The notes: generated from the letters alone by a model not told the origin. Shown: positions 1 to 10,807, counted from the stretch's first letter. The stretch: 64,000 nt of DNA from Triangularia verruculosa (GCA_033296885.1 MU863885.1:62001-126000), one strand, 5' to 3'. Program-made: numbers and translations.

Positions 1-817
1 CAACCAGCCTCAGCAGAGCGTTGATATCGGCGTCAGCATTGCCCTTGCCCTTACCCTGAACCTGGCCAACAAGCAAGCCCAAAAGCTGGTTGAGCTGGTC
101 CTTGTTGACGTTTCCGCCCTGGCCCTGAAGCTGGCCGGTGACAAGCTGGAGAAGCTGGTTGAGCTGAGCGTTGTTGTTGCCCTTACCCCTGAGGACTTGG
201 CCAAGGAGCAACTCGAGGATGTCGTCAACGTCATCAATTTCAAGTTCATCGTCACTGTCATCGGCCCGGTCGACGCGGTTGAGTCTACCACCACCGATCA
301 AGTTGAGGAGTCCGCCAAGATTCAGGTTGTTGTTGCCGGCACCAAGGTTGAGGCCGTTGCCACCAATGCCGATAAGTGTCAAGAGATCGTTAATGTTGGC
401 ATTGTTGCCCCTGTTGGCCTTGCCACCACCTCCGATGAGTTGGAGCAAATCTTCGAGACGGATGTTGCTATTCTTGCCCTTGCCTTTGCCTCTGTTCTTC
501 TTCCCTCCGGCTGGCGCGGTACCGTTGACAATAACAACAGGCGTGGCGGTAGCTGTGGCCTCGGTTATGGTGGAGATAATCTCCTCGATCTCTTCCGTCG
601 CAGTAGGGGTCTCGGTTACTACCACTTCGACCTCCTCGGTAGCTGTTGTCTCGGCAGCGGTGGTCTCAGCTACTGCAGTCTCGGTGACTACAACCGCCTC
701 GGATGTGACAGTGACGACAACAGCACCGTCCTGAGGAGCAGGGACAGCCTGAACGGCTTGACTGAACAAAAGAGTGGATGCCAGAACGGCGTGTCTCCAG
801 GACATTGTGATGGCCAT
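1..817 (-). CDS. Secreted low-complexity repeat protein, 3' end outside window
   Basis: Unrecognised family. The reverse-strand frame is open from an ATG at 817 to the left edge (272 codons, no stop). The first 24 residues look like a secretory signal peptide (basic start, hydrophobic VLASTLLF, cut near VQA|VPAP). A Thr/Val/Glu-rich stretch (residues ~30-95) follows, typical of O-glycosylated wall proteins. After it come a Lys/Gly run (GKGKGK) and repeated Leu-rich units of the form LLxLIGxG separated by Asn/Gly. A second in-frame ATG lies four codons in (805). The repeats recur about every 20-25 residues (LLQLIGGG, LLTLIGIG, LLNLIGGG, then LLQLV/LLGLLVGQ forms). Extracellular location is inferred from the signal peptide. 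No enzymatic motif is visible. The 209-residue plus-strand frame over the same bases is its shadow. Confidence 0.72.
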   Translation of the reverse strand, partial: MAITMSWRHAVLASTLLFSQAVQAVPAPQDGAVVVTVTSEAVVVTETAVAETTAAETTATEEVEVVVTETPTATEEIEEIISTITEATATATPVVIVNGTAPAGGKKNRGKGKGKNSNIRLEDLLQLIGGGGKANRGNNANINDLLTLIGIGGNGLNLGAGNNNLNLGGLLNLIGGGRLNRVDRADDSDDELEIDDVDDILELLLGQVLRGKGNNNAQLNQLLQLVTGQLQGQGGNVNKDQLNQLLGLLVGQVQGKGKGNADADINALLRLV

Positions 818-2670
818 CGTGCCTGATTTTGCGTCTTTGTCGTTAGGAAACAAAAAGAGAGAAATCTTGTCGTAAGCAATGATTTGGAATGAAAGGATTG
901 TCGTAAAGAAAGAAGAAGGGATCAACCCTGATGGCGCTGGAAAAAAAAGGAGGGAAAGGGCAAGAAAGGAAGAAAAAACGAAGTCGAGTATCGAACTGAC
1001 GATCAAAAAAAAGACAAAAAGACTTTGGAAAAGAACATGGATTGAATTTGTCTTTTAAAGACGCACAATTCGAAAGCACTTCTGTTCTTCAGGACGACAT
1101 CGTCGCGTTAGATCTGACGCAGCCTGGCTCGATGCCACCTTGAACCTTGAATATTCATGCTTAGTCCCATCTCCTGTTTGGAAAGAGTCTCTCCGGGTGT
1201 CAAAACATCATGTTGTGAATGATGGCAGCCGGCGTGCTTCACGAACCTGGAAGTCGGTAGGCTCCCCAAATGTGCACTGACATTCTGAAACCCCACGTCG
1301 ATCAGTCGTCTCGAACCCTGGGAAGTGCCATCCTCGCGCTAGCTTCTGCGGGAGCGGCATTCTGGTTGCGGCTCTTCAGTGGTCGAAGGTTGCATTGAAC
1401 GGTAGTGATCGGACCCTCGGCTGCCCCTGGTTGGGATCGTAGCGTATCTTTGGGGGGTTGGTGCCAAGATCTTGGGATCCTGGGCAACGTGTTTCAGCTC
1501 TCTGGACGACCGTAGCAAAGCAGGGTTTTGTCGAGGCCAAAAGAAACAAATGTCAACTTTTGAGTTGGTTCTTTTATTGGCTCTATCCCCCGCCGGATCT
1601 TCCTTTACCGCGGGGGCTGATGGTTGAGGCGCGCCAATTAGAGCCGAGCCCCGAGTTTGCACTTCAAGACTTCTCATCCCATCACCGGTGATCCGATTTG
1701 CAGCCAAGGAAGGTGGAGGACAAGAATAGCACTTGAGACCGGACGAATTTATGCATAGAAGATTTCTGCTGCCGAGGAGGTGTTTGAGGGGGTACGAATC
1801 CCATGTCGTCGACGTGATGGCTTGCCCATCCTCGCAAGAGCCATTATTAAGCTTCTTATCCCTACCTAGAAAGGTGTTTTGTTACCTAGCCACCCGTCCT
1901 GTTTCTGTTTACAAACACTCCCGCGAGCCACAAGAACTCTGTGGTGTCACTCAGTTATAGACGAAGTCACATACCTTACACTTACGTATTCTTCTCCACA
2001 ACGCTCTTTGGATTGATGCCAACACGTCTACCTAAACTGTGACATGTGAATCACTGCAAAGTTTATGCCAAATGGTCTTCAAGCCATGATCGAGAGCAGT
2101 TGAGCCATGGAGCGTGCAAGTTCCGGTGGCGGATTCAAAACATTGGCTCCTTCGTGCGTACGATAAAGCCTTGAACTTCAGGCTTGGTGGATGGTAAAAA
2201 CACTGCGCAAACAGCACCACGTGTATCCGATTGTCGTCCTCTTCTGAATAAAGCTGACGTGTTCAATGGCACCGAAGCATTTTAACGAGAAGGTGTGCCG
2301 TTGTTCTAGTATTTTGGTGTCGGTGTATCCTAGCAAGGAACTAAACCAATATCGTTGGGTACAATTCGCTGGATGATAGGATAAACGATGGTCAGAGGTC
2401 GCCATGCTGTAAGGGAAGCTGTATCTTGGAAGATTTTGAGGCCAAGTGAAACTGACTTGTTCTTTGCGACGTTGCTGCTGCTGAGCGGTTGGCCAAGGCC
2501 AATGTGGCAAGCAGCACTAAGCCAAACAAACTCAGCGACGCGGACAATGCAATGTCCCAATAACGGCACGCTTGACATGAACATCAAAAACTTGTGTGTA
2601 GTGTATTAAAATCTGATATTATCTAGGTCCATCCAAAGCCTGCTCAGACAGATATGAGTCGATAGGCCAT
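818..2670. other. Gene-free interval
   Basis: About 1.85 kb upstream of the secreted repeat protein gene and downstream of the CVNH-LysM gene. Only short frames without recognisable content are present. The bases just upstream of 817 are purine-rich on the + strand (pyrimidine-rich on the gene's sense strand), as in many fungal promoters. TACCTAG-type words occur near 1863 and 1883. Confidence 0.6.
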
Positions 2671-3762
2671 TTACTTGAACTGAAGAGTGCCGTTGGCGTT
2701 TCCTATCCGCTCATCCAAGCTGATCGAGCTCTGGACCCAGCCCCCATCACCTCTGTGGAGCTCACCGACCAATCTCTTGCCGCAGTCCTCGAGGCGGACA
2801 TTTCTAGCCGAAGCAGAAAAGTTGCCGCCGGCCTGACCGCCGTGGCTACCACCTCCAGGCAGCTTGATGACCTGGCCAGGATGGATCAAGTCGGGGTTTT
2901 GGATGCAGTTGATCTGGGCCAACTCTTGCCAGCTAGTTCCATGACGCTGGGCGATGTCGCGGAGGGTATCACCAGGCTGGACAGTAACACTGCTGGGCTT
3001 GTTGCCGCAGCTGTTGATGTTGGCGCCACCAGATACCCAGCGGAAGTTGCCGTTGCTGTTCTCGATGATCTTGTTCAGGCTGATGCTGGTGGGCTGATAA
3101 GAGCCATCCAAGCGGCGGCACTGGCAGTGAAGCATAAACTCGCCGTGCGCGTCCAAGCGGATGTCCTTGGAGGAGCCACTGAAGTTGCCGCCGTGGCTGG
3201 CACCGCTGTCACGAGGCTGGTGGCTCTGGTGGTGCTGCTGCTGCTGCGGCTGGGAGGCACGTCTGCGGTCCTCCTCCTCTCTTCTGCGTCTATCCTCCTC
3301 GTCCCTGCGCCTGCGGTCTTCTTCATCTCTCTTCCTTCTATCGTCGTCCTCCCTTTTTCTCTTCTCGTCCTCCCTTCTTCTCCTCTCGTCCTCCTCCTCG
3401 CGGCGCTTCTTATCCTCTTCCTCCTTCTTCTTGTTCTCCTTCTCCTCGTCCTTCTTATCCTTCCAGTCCTCAACGCCGTCCTGGAGCTTGTGGCCGGCAA
3501 CGGCACCGGCGACAGCACCGAGGACAGTGCTCAGCTTGCTGTGGCCGGTCTTGCCGCCAATCTTGTTACCACCGAATCCACCAGCAATGCCACCGCCGAC
3601 GGCACCGAGGAAGCCACGTTCTTGTTGGTCGCCGTGCTGCTCTTGGTTGGTGCCTTGGTGGTGCTGCTGGGTCTGTTGGGCAGCAGCAGCATAGTAAGAA
3701 GCCGCTTCACCCTGGACATTGCTGCCCTGGTTGTTGTAGTTGTTGTTATTGTTATAGCTCAT
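2671..3762 (-). CDS. CVNH lectin domain with inserted LysM domain
   Basis: Predicted 363-residue cyanovirin-N homology (CVNH) protein of the class in which a LysM domain interrupts the CVNH fold. Residues 1-45 are Asn/Gln-rich. Residues 51-92 form a glycine-zipper-like Gly/Ala segment (GAVGGGIAGGFGG). Residues 97-168 are an almost uninterrupted Arg/Lys/Glu/Asp helix. Residues 193-246 are the first CVNH half (FSGSSKDIRL...LHCQCRR...SISLNKII). Residues 258-303 are a LysM (VQPGDTLRDIAQRHGTSW...IHPGQVIKL), and 313-363 the second CVNH half (FSASARNVRLED...SISLDERIGNANG). CVNH binds mannose glycans and LysM binds GlcNAc polymers in characterised relatives, including a Magnaporthe protein of this layout. 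There is no signal peptide, so an intracellular or non-classical location is inferred. The start is the first ATG in the frame, the 16 upstream codons lacking one. The gene appears intronless. Confidence 0.88.
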   Translation of the reverse strand: MSYNNNNNYNNQGSNVQGEAASYYAAAAQQTQQHHQGTNQEQHGDQQERGFLGAVGGGIAGGFGGNKIGGKTGHSKLSTVLGAVAGAVAGHKLQDGVEDWKDKKDEEKENKKKEEEDKKRREEEDERRRREDEKRKREDDDRRKRDEEDRRRRDEEDRRRREEEDRRRASQPQQQQHHQSHQPRDSGASHGGNFSGSSKDIRLDAHGEFMLHCQCRRLDGSYQPTSISLNKIIENSNGNFRWVSGGANINSCGNKPSSVTVQPGDTLRDIAQRHGTSWQELAQINCIQNPDLIHPGQVIKLPGGGSHGGQAGGNFSASARNVRLEDCGKRLVGELHRGDGGWVQSSISLDERIGNANGTLQFK

Positions 3763-5397
3763 GATGAGAATGTTACCGGTGGTTTTGGTGGGGTGGTCAG
3801 GGTTTGGCAATAGCTGGTAGCTTTAGGGGGTAAATAGGGGCAAAAGGCTGAGGGCGAGGAGGGTTGTTTTGATGTTTGATGAGATTACCGTCGTGCAATC
3901 TGTCCAAGGAGCGCCGCTTATATAGACCGCCAGTTGGCAATGGGGTCATCTTGAGGGGACGTCAGACCCCGAGGACCCTTGCGGCCCAGGCCTCATCAGA
4001 CTGTCGCAAGCACTGGCCACTTGCCGCCGCTTGAGTCGGACGAGACAGTCACGGTCCCACTCCGGGGCCCACTTAGGCCCAGCTTCGCCTGGCCTTCGTT
4101 GATCCAAGTTGCCAGACCGCCGAGATCGTGGACACGCGCCGCGCGTATCAAGGCTTAGCAAAAACCTTGGCTTGCCGTGTTAGCCGTTTCGCCCGACGGT
4201 TACCTCCGTCCGAGTGGCGATCGGGGTCCAGGATCGTCCCCGGACAATGCGGAGCGGCGGGGTCAAAGTGTGGAGTTGGGCACCCCTCGTACGATCCTTT
4301 TCAGCTTGGTGGCTCAACACCAAGCATCAAGGTCGTGAGCATTGCTGTCGTGTTTCTGTGAGGCCCCTTCGGCTTCTCCGAGTGGCCCTCGATGCGCTGG
4401 ACAGCTGTGGCTTAGGCCTCAACAACATCAGGCAGTTACCCCGTGAACAATCTCTTAACTTTCATTGATCAAAGCAATGGCAGCGAACCTGGAAAGTAAG
4501 GTATGATAATAAACTTTGTTGTGGTAGGCTCCAGTCTTCTTCCCTCAAAGCTTAAGGATGCCCAACTCGGAATGTCAACAAACCCAATTTTCATTTCGCA
4601 AAGATAAAGGCAGCTCAGCACAGTTCTGGCGTCTCCAGGATGATTACAAGAGCTTCTAACTGCAGCGTTCTTCTATGTTGTGATCTTTCACACCCACGCA
4701 TCCACACGTTTGCACCATTTGTTAGGCTTTGTTAGAGGACAAATGAATGATAGGTAGGTGCAGTATGTCACCGCTTAACACCTTTGTGCTGCCGTCAGCG
4801 ATGGGTCGTGGGTCGTCATCATATGGCACTAAAAGCCTTTGTCTATTTCATGAGCCACAGATAGGTACCTACACATCAAGAGTAGAAATAAATTGTAAGG
4901 CTTGTGTACCTTAGTGTTTAAGTAGAATATCAACTTCCAACCCAGCAGTGACGCTACACTGCCGCAACCTACAAGCTCTCACAGGCCCATAGCAGTACCC
5001 TATCTAGGCACCTTGCCTAAGGGATATCCGCCACATACCCTAGGTACTCAGGTCATAGCATTTGCGCGATGGGGAGAAAAGTAAGCGTTGCTGGACTTAA
5101 GGTTGTTCATATGTCGAGAACCGATATCTAGCTACGACAAAGCTGAGATATTCTTTCAAGTAAATAAATCTTCAATTCGGTGTGGTTCTCCGTGAGATTC
5201 AGATGAAATTCAACTTAATCTCATCTGATGCTGAGTTTCCGCCGGCTCCAGGCACCGCTTCCTATCTTGAATTGCAACAGCCAAGGCTGCAATTTCATCA
5301 GGAGCCTGCCGACACATGTCAGCCCCACGCAGACACTTGGTCCCCAGGTCCGCTCTTTCCAGCCGCAAGCATCATCACACATATAAAAGCCACAGCA
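3763..5397. other. Gene-free interval
   Basis: Promoter side of the CVNH-LysM gene, including a possible TATA-like word (TATATAGACC) near 3919, then about 1.4 kb without recognisable coding content. The part from 4480 to 5180 is AT-richer and carries several TAGGTA/CCTAGGTA words (4755, 4861, 5038). A TATAAA-type word near 5381 lies just upstream of the decayed beta-lactamase-like gene. Confidence 0.55.
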
Positions 5398-6818
5398 ATG
5401 GACTCTCCCATCCCCAGTAATCGTTTGGCGAGACTGAGCCCATTCATCCTCAAAATCCTCCGCATTGCAGGCGCGGTCAATGCTTCTATTGGTGTTTTTG
5501 ATGGTCGAACAAACCAATCGCGTTTCGCCGGCTTTGGCCATTCGCGATGTAGCCGCCAGGCTGGTTCCTGATGAGAATACCGTCTATCACATTGCCTCCC
5601 CATCAAAGACCTTCACCGCAGCCACAACTGCTCTCTTGGTAGCCGATAGGGAGCTGTCGTATACGGACCGGATGTGTTCTTCCGGATTATCACCACTCTG
5701 ACGATACAATCAACTGGCAAAGTACACTTCTTGACTTTCTGTCTCATCGCACAGGTCTCGCCAGCAAAGACGCTCTCTGGCAGCAGGACGGGCACGAGCT
5801 CTTGCTCAGTGAGAATGATACCATCCCCAGGGTTCCGTACCTGGAGGTCATCCACCCCCTGAGACGACGATGGACATACAAGAACTGGGGCTACGAGATT
5901 CTGCCCACGTCATCGCCCATGTGTCTGGTCTTTCGTGGGGCGTCTAGTCTTTGGTGGCGCAAGTTTATGACGTCCCGAATCCTTGAACCACTTGGGATGC
6001 GGGGGACTACCAGTGCCCTTCGGCCACTAGGGGAACACTGGGCTCGTGGATTTATGCCAGGGCCCGATGGCAAGCTTACCGATGTGGGAAGCCCTGTGAT
6101 TGCTGAAGGTACCGTCCAGCAAGGTGCCAACGGGGTCAAGAGCACGGTTCGCAATCTCATAACATATTACAAGGCTGTGTTGGCAGCTTGGCGCTTAGAG
6201 ACTGGCACGGTGTCTCTAAACGGGGAGCCGACATCACCACTCAGCGAGGTCAAGGAGCTTCTGACGCCGCATATACCACTCGGCCCAAATTCCGATAGCC
6301 AGTGGTACGGAGCAGGGTAGGCTATCGCAAATCTTCCCGCTCCTCTAGGGGCAATCGGCACGAACCCCGTGCTTCTCTCTTCCATGCCGTTGGCAGGGAA
6401 GGGCCTACACTCAGACAGCAACAGCAACAACAATCAAGTCTGGTACCACAAAGGCATGCTAGTCGACCTCTTCAGCTCAGTTCAAATCGTCCCGTCCACC
6501 GGCACCATCATCGTCGTGCTTGTCCAGCTCCTCCTCGAAGACTGTGGATTGCCCCCAGAAGAACGATTACGTTGCTCTCGCCCGGCAGAGTGCCGCGGCC
6601 TATGATGATCTATGCAGGGAAGATGCTTTTACGTGGCTTTTGACAGAGCAGGAATCCAGAGAGCTGGGCCCGATGGCCAGATCTTGACCAAGAGGTTTAT
6701 GTATTTCATTTCGATACTGATGGAGGAGGGCCAAATTGCGACACTGTGGTGGAAACATGACGTGGGTGTACCCGAAGGCGAGGAGTTTGCGAAGAGAGCT
6801 GATTCACGGCTGACTTGA
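5398..6818 (+). pseudogene. Decayed serine beta-lactamase-like (PF00144) gene
   Basis: Fragments of one serine hydrolase of the beta-lactamase/transpeptidase-like fold run in order through different frames. From the ATG at 5398 frame 1 gives ASIGVF...RFAGFG. One extra base near 5540 moves the match to frame 2, which holds the catalytic SxxK (SPSKTFTA, about 5605). Near 5670 it moves to frame 3, which holds DFLSHRTGL, the YxN-like TYKNWGYE and GTVQQGANGVKSTV. An in-frame TAG at 6318-6320 replaces what is usually Trp in the YGxGW motif. The same frame resumes beyond it (GTNPVLLSSMPLAGKG, WYHKGML) and a last shift lies near 6560. No introns with proper borders explain the changes. Fungal members include secreted or cytosolic esterases and peptidases. 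With at least four lesions it is very unlikely to make a full enzyme. Confidence 0.8.
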
Positions 6819-7065
6819 GGGAGCTGCTTACCCTAGGACATCTACCTTTATCTAGATTTTATGTGTGCTTGCTACAACCCTGATTTATCGCCACCTCGGT
6901 CACAAGTGGCTGCATTGCAAACAGCCATCAGATCGAAACACCCTTATTGGCACAAGGCGAGCGGTGTAATTATGTTTTCTTCGTAGCCTTCTAACAGGGC
7001 TTTCGTCGTCGTGGGACCGAAAGATCCAAACACTCAACTAAGGTACTTATAATAACACTAACCTT

Positions 7066-8180
7066 CTACAACTTCCTTTCTCTGCCAAAGGTATTGGGCC
7101 CCTTGGGCTTGTTATCCAACACACCCTCAATCTCCTCCAGTACATCAGGAGTCAGCTTCTCCAGCAGCTTGAGGGCGCCAATATTGTTCTCCAACTGCTC
7201 AATCTTGGTGGCACCCAAGATAACCGTGCTGACATTGGGGTTTGAAGCAGCCCAAGCCAGAGCCAGCTGTGACACGCTCCCGCCGAGGCGCTCAGCAATC
7301 TCGGTCAGCTTGCGCACCTTTTCAATCTTGGCCTGACCAGCCTCGCTCTTGAGCTCCTTGACAGTGTCCTCAAAGAACGCCTTGTTGGTGGCGAAGCGCG
7401 AATCCTCGGGGATACCATCGTTGTACTTGCCGGTCAGGATACCGCTGGCAAGAGGGGACCAGATGGTGGTACCGTAGCCATGATGGTTGAACAAGTCCGC
7501 ATACTCAACCTCGAAGCGCTCGCGGTGGAAAGCGTTGTATTGTGGCTGCTCGACAACAGGGGCGATGAGGTTGTGCTTCTCAGCCAGTCTGATCGCATCG
7601 GTGATTTGAGCAGCGGACCACTCGGAGGTGCCCCAATAGTACGCCAAGTTGAGGTTGCGGATCACCTGGGTGAAGCCCTCGACGATCTCGAGCATGGGAA
7701 CAGTGGGATCAGGGCGGTGAGCGAATACAACGTCGACGTAGGGTTGCTGGAGGCGGGCAAGCGATGACTTGAGACCCTCGACGATGTGCTTGCGGGAGAG
7801 ACCGCGGGTGTTGGGCTCCTTGCGACCTGTGCCGAAAAAGACCTTGGTGGTGAGGACGTACTCATCGCGGGGCCAGGCAAGCTCCTTCAGGGCTTGGCCC
7901 ATCTCAACTTCGGACTCTCCATTGGCGTATGTCTCGGCTGTGTCGAAGGTTTGCTGAGATATTTTGTTAGAGGCCAAGCGTGACGCTGGTTTGCACACTG
8001 TCAACTTACGATGCCATGATCCCAAGCTGTCTGGAGAATCTTCTTCACGATCTCGCCTTTTTGGGTGCCGCCGTATGTGAGCCAGCCACCGAGCGAGAAA
8101 AGGGAAACTTGCAGTCCGGTATTGCCCAAATACCGGAACTTCATCTCCTTGGGGTCATAGGCGCTTTGTACGGCAGGCAT
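7066..8180 (-). CDS. Aldo-keto reductase, potassium-channel beta-subunit type
   Basis: Predicted NADPH-dependent aldo-keto reductase of the AKR6/Kv-beta-like group, 352 residues, cytosolic (no signal or membrane span). Two exons: 8180-8010 and 7953-7066, separated by a 56-nt intron (donor GTAAGT, acceptor TCAG, phase 0) that joins WDHGI to QTFDTAETY. The tetrad residues are visible: Asp in FDTAETY, Tyr in AETYANG, Lys in TTKVFFG, His in FAHRPD. The C-terminal NADP-binding segment VILGATKIEQLENN is typical. Family members reduce aldehydes and ketones. The physiological substrate cannot be read from sequence. The ATG at 8180 was chosen because the barrel start (MKFRYLGNTGLQVS) follows 12 residues later, and an upstream in-frame ATG at 8246 would add an unlike leader. 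Length matches the family. Confidence 0.93.
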
Positions 8181-9464
8181 GATGGGCGATATTGGTCTTG
8201 AATGAGTAACTGACAGGCAAAAAGGAGAGGCCGGTCTAGGGATCAATTGAGGCCAGACGCAAGAGATCAGGAAGTATTTATGAAGACGTTAAGCCCGAGA
8301 CGAAGGCGGACTTTGGGGAGTTTATGACGAAAAGCCGCGGGGTGTCCTTTCCTTTGCTCTTTCCACCCGAGAGGAGAGCTCTCCCGCCCCAATTGTGGAG
8401 AGACTCCAATGATCGCAACTGCTATTGGCATTGTGACGACATCCAATGTTTACCCGCCATCGGGCAGCGGCAGCTTTTTCCCTTTACGCTTGGTAAGCTA
8501 CAGCTTGGCTCAGGAACCATGAAAGGTCCTCGACGAATTGTGTGTCGAGCGCTTTCTCCTTGGGCTCAACAAGAGGGGCCCATTACCAATTGGAACTTTC
8601 TAGCATTGTATTTCTAGCTGCCGCGGCAGGCGGGCTGGACTTCTGGCCTTCTGTCAGGCAGAGGAAGAAACGTTGTCCCTTAGTACCTAGTTATCGACCC
8701 CGCGCAGTTGGTAAAACCCCGCAGTGTCGCAGTGGAGTGCGATCGCTGAGGTGGGGCTTCTTGGTCCCAGCGATGCTCGCTGGCCTCAGGAACATCGGCA
8801 GGATACTGCATTGGCGAGTTTGTACTGTAGCACAATGAGTACTTCGCAAACATGAAGCGAATACGCTGTGCGCCATCTCATGTCGTGAATACGCATCCCT
8901 GGCGGCCAACAGGACCAAGTGTTGTATCTGACGGGCTAGAAAAGGGATAGATCACCGTCACATATCGTGGAACTTGTCGGAAAATATACATTACGTTTCT
9001 ACGGACTATACGCTTGAATTCAAAGCCAAGTCATGGTATTTTGAAGAGTCTTAAAGAGACCTGGTAGATATGACCGTTTCAAATGTGAGGCAAAAGAAGA
9101 CTAAAACATGGTTAGCTTGGACCCAGTCATTGAGGTCATATCCATCATTGGGGGCCATGGCAAGGCTGCCACATCCGCCACAGCCTGAGACCTGGAGAGT
9201 AGGAGCGGGGAAACGGAATGGAGCCTGTAGGTAAACGTGTCAGGTGCGTTAACTGGGATGGCATCATTTGATGATCACTGAATAAAAGCAACAGATCACC
9301 ACGTATCGCCACACTGGTTACGCTTGCAACAACACCAATAACCTAGAAGTCGCTGTAGAAGGTGATTAAAGTCAATAAAAATGCATAAGTACATGTGGAA
9401 CGTATGTACAGAGGGTATCGGTAAGTCCAACCACCAAACTTTCAACGCCAAAAATGCCATCACC
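8181..9464. other. Gene-free interval
   Basis: About 1.3 kb between the aldo-keto reductase start and the stop of the next minus-strand gene. It holds the reductase promoter and probably the neighbour's 3' UTR. Short frames here show no family features. Confidence 0.55.
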
Positions 9465-10625
9465 CTAGTTCTCAAAACATCTTCGTCCTCTTGGTCTTGA
9501 CCGAGAGGCATCTGACGTTGGCTTCTGTATTCGCGTGAGTGACCCAACCGGGCCCTTGCGCTTCCTCTGCACCGGACTGCAGTCCCTCTTTGACCTCGTG
9601 CCCAGACACTGAGCCGCGCTTCTTGGATCGCGATGCAATAGATCGTCGACTTCATAGTCGGCGAGAGAATGGGGTCTCGAGGGAGAGAGGCTGCGATGCC
9701 GACGGTGAGATAGAGGAGATGTCTTCTTCCTCTCAAAGAAGACGTGTCCCTCAGGTTTTGGTGTTGCCATATCGGCATTATCCACCACGAAGGATTGTGC
9801 AGCCTTCCCAACACGCTCACTAAACGGCGCCGCTGCGGCCTCAACACCACCGCTCTCCGTTTGAGGAGTGTCGGGGATGGGAGCCGCTGGCGACTCCATG
9901 TCGATAGACTCTGTCTGTGCAGTTGTCCCGTCATGATGCGAGTGTGGGCCCGAGCCAGAAAGGTCGCAGCAATCTGGTTCGGATTCGGAGTATGAAAGAG
10001 TTCGCGAAGGCGTCTCGTAGTCGTGATGATCGTCAATCGGGGAAGCGACAGATGAATCTGAGCACATCGTCATGGAGCGGGGGGAAGGAGGAAGTACAGG
10101 GTCGAGGTCGGTCGAAAACTCCAAGGGCTCGTCGGTCATGGTCAGGAGAAGACCGTCATCGTCGTCGAACAGGGAGCCATGAGAGGGCGCAAACGAGTCA
10201 ACGCTGCTACCCGCCTCAGAAGAGGAGGCAGAATCCTTATACCACGGGTGGTCGGGGGGAAGATAGGATGAAAAGTATCGGACGAGAGAATCGAGACTCT
10301 TGGTTCGGAAGAGCTGAACTGCGTGCTGCCACTGGTCTGTACCGATTAGAGAAGGGTTGGCGATGATTTCGAAAGCCGCCGACTCGAGAGAATCGTTCAG
10401 TTCCCGCATACGCTGCTGCTTGCGCTGGCGGAGAAGACTGTGGAACTCATCGGCGGTACTTGCTTCGTTGGAGATTTCGTACACATCGTGGTGAAAAGCC
10501 TCGGGGTCGAGAATGGGGGTAGGCACCGTATTATATTGATCATGCAGCTTGGTGAAGAGGTCGTCCCTCCTCAACCCAAACTTCCAATGGGGCCAGCTCC
10601 AACATGTCTCGGCTGGATCGTCCAT
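9465..10625 (-). CDS. Unrecognised Ser/Asp-rich protein; N-terminal frame conflict
   Basis: Unknown 386-residue protein in the frame that opens with an ATG at 10625 (MDDPAETCWSWPHW). Residues 1-130 look folded (KFGLRRDDLFTKLHDQYN, a basic helix RQRKQQRMRELNDSLESAAFEI, YLPPDHPWYKDS). The rest is Ser/Asp/Glu-rich and disordered, ending in Arg/Lys-rich segments (RKRKGP, RPRGRRCF) that could be nuclear localisation signals. A second frame starting at an ATG at 10807 (MASSTDARPSFDSS) also looks coding for 60 codons and runs up to exactly this point, as though the true N-terminus were displaced by one base. No GT-AG intron reconciles them. The downstream frame is the safe part. Function unknown. 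Confidence 0.62.
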   Translation of the reverse strand: MDDPAETCWSWPHWKFGLRRDDLFTKLHDQYNTVPTPILDPEAFHHDVYEISNEASTADEFHSLLRQRKQQRMRELNDSLESAAFEIIANPSLIGTDQWQHAVQLFRTKSLDSLVRYFSSYLPPDHPWYKDSASSSEAGSSVDSFAPSHGSLFDDDDGLLLTMTDEPLEFSTDLDPVLPPSPRSMTMCSDSSVASPIDDHHDYETPSRTLSYSESEPDCCDLSGSGPHSHHDGTTAQTESIDMESPAAPIPDTPQTESGGVEAAAAPFSERVGKAAQSFVVDNADMATPKPEGHVFFERKKTSPLSHRRHRSLSPSRPHSLADYEVDDLLHRDPRSAAQCLGTRSKRDCSPVQRKRKGPVGSLTRIQKPTSDASRSRPRGRRCFEN

Positions 10626-10807
10626 CCTCTGGTGGCAGGAATAGTGACAGGAGTCGGTGGAGGCGGGTCTGGGAGAGGAAGTGCTGTGGGTATTAGGTCG
10701 GAGTCGGGGGACGTGGTTGAGCGGAAGAGTAGACCAAAACTGAGAACCGGGGACTGGGAGAGCTTGCTGGAATCGAAACTGGGCCTTGCGTCGGTGCTGG
10801 AAGCCAT

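Noticed and set aside
2755..3813. 352-codon plus-strand frame opposite the CVNH-LysM gene
   Set aside because: It is the antisense of a highly biased Arg/Glu and Gly/Ala coding sequence; its translation is a low-complexity Leu/Val/Ala string without motifs.
9296..10036. 246-codon minus-strand frame
   Set aside because: It overlaps the 3' half of the better-supported Ser-rich gene in another phase and has no motif.
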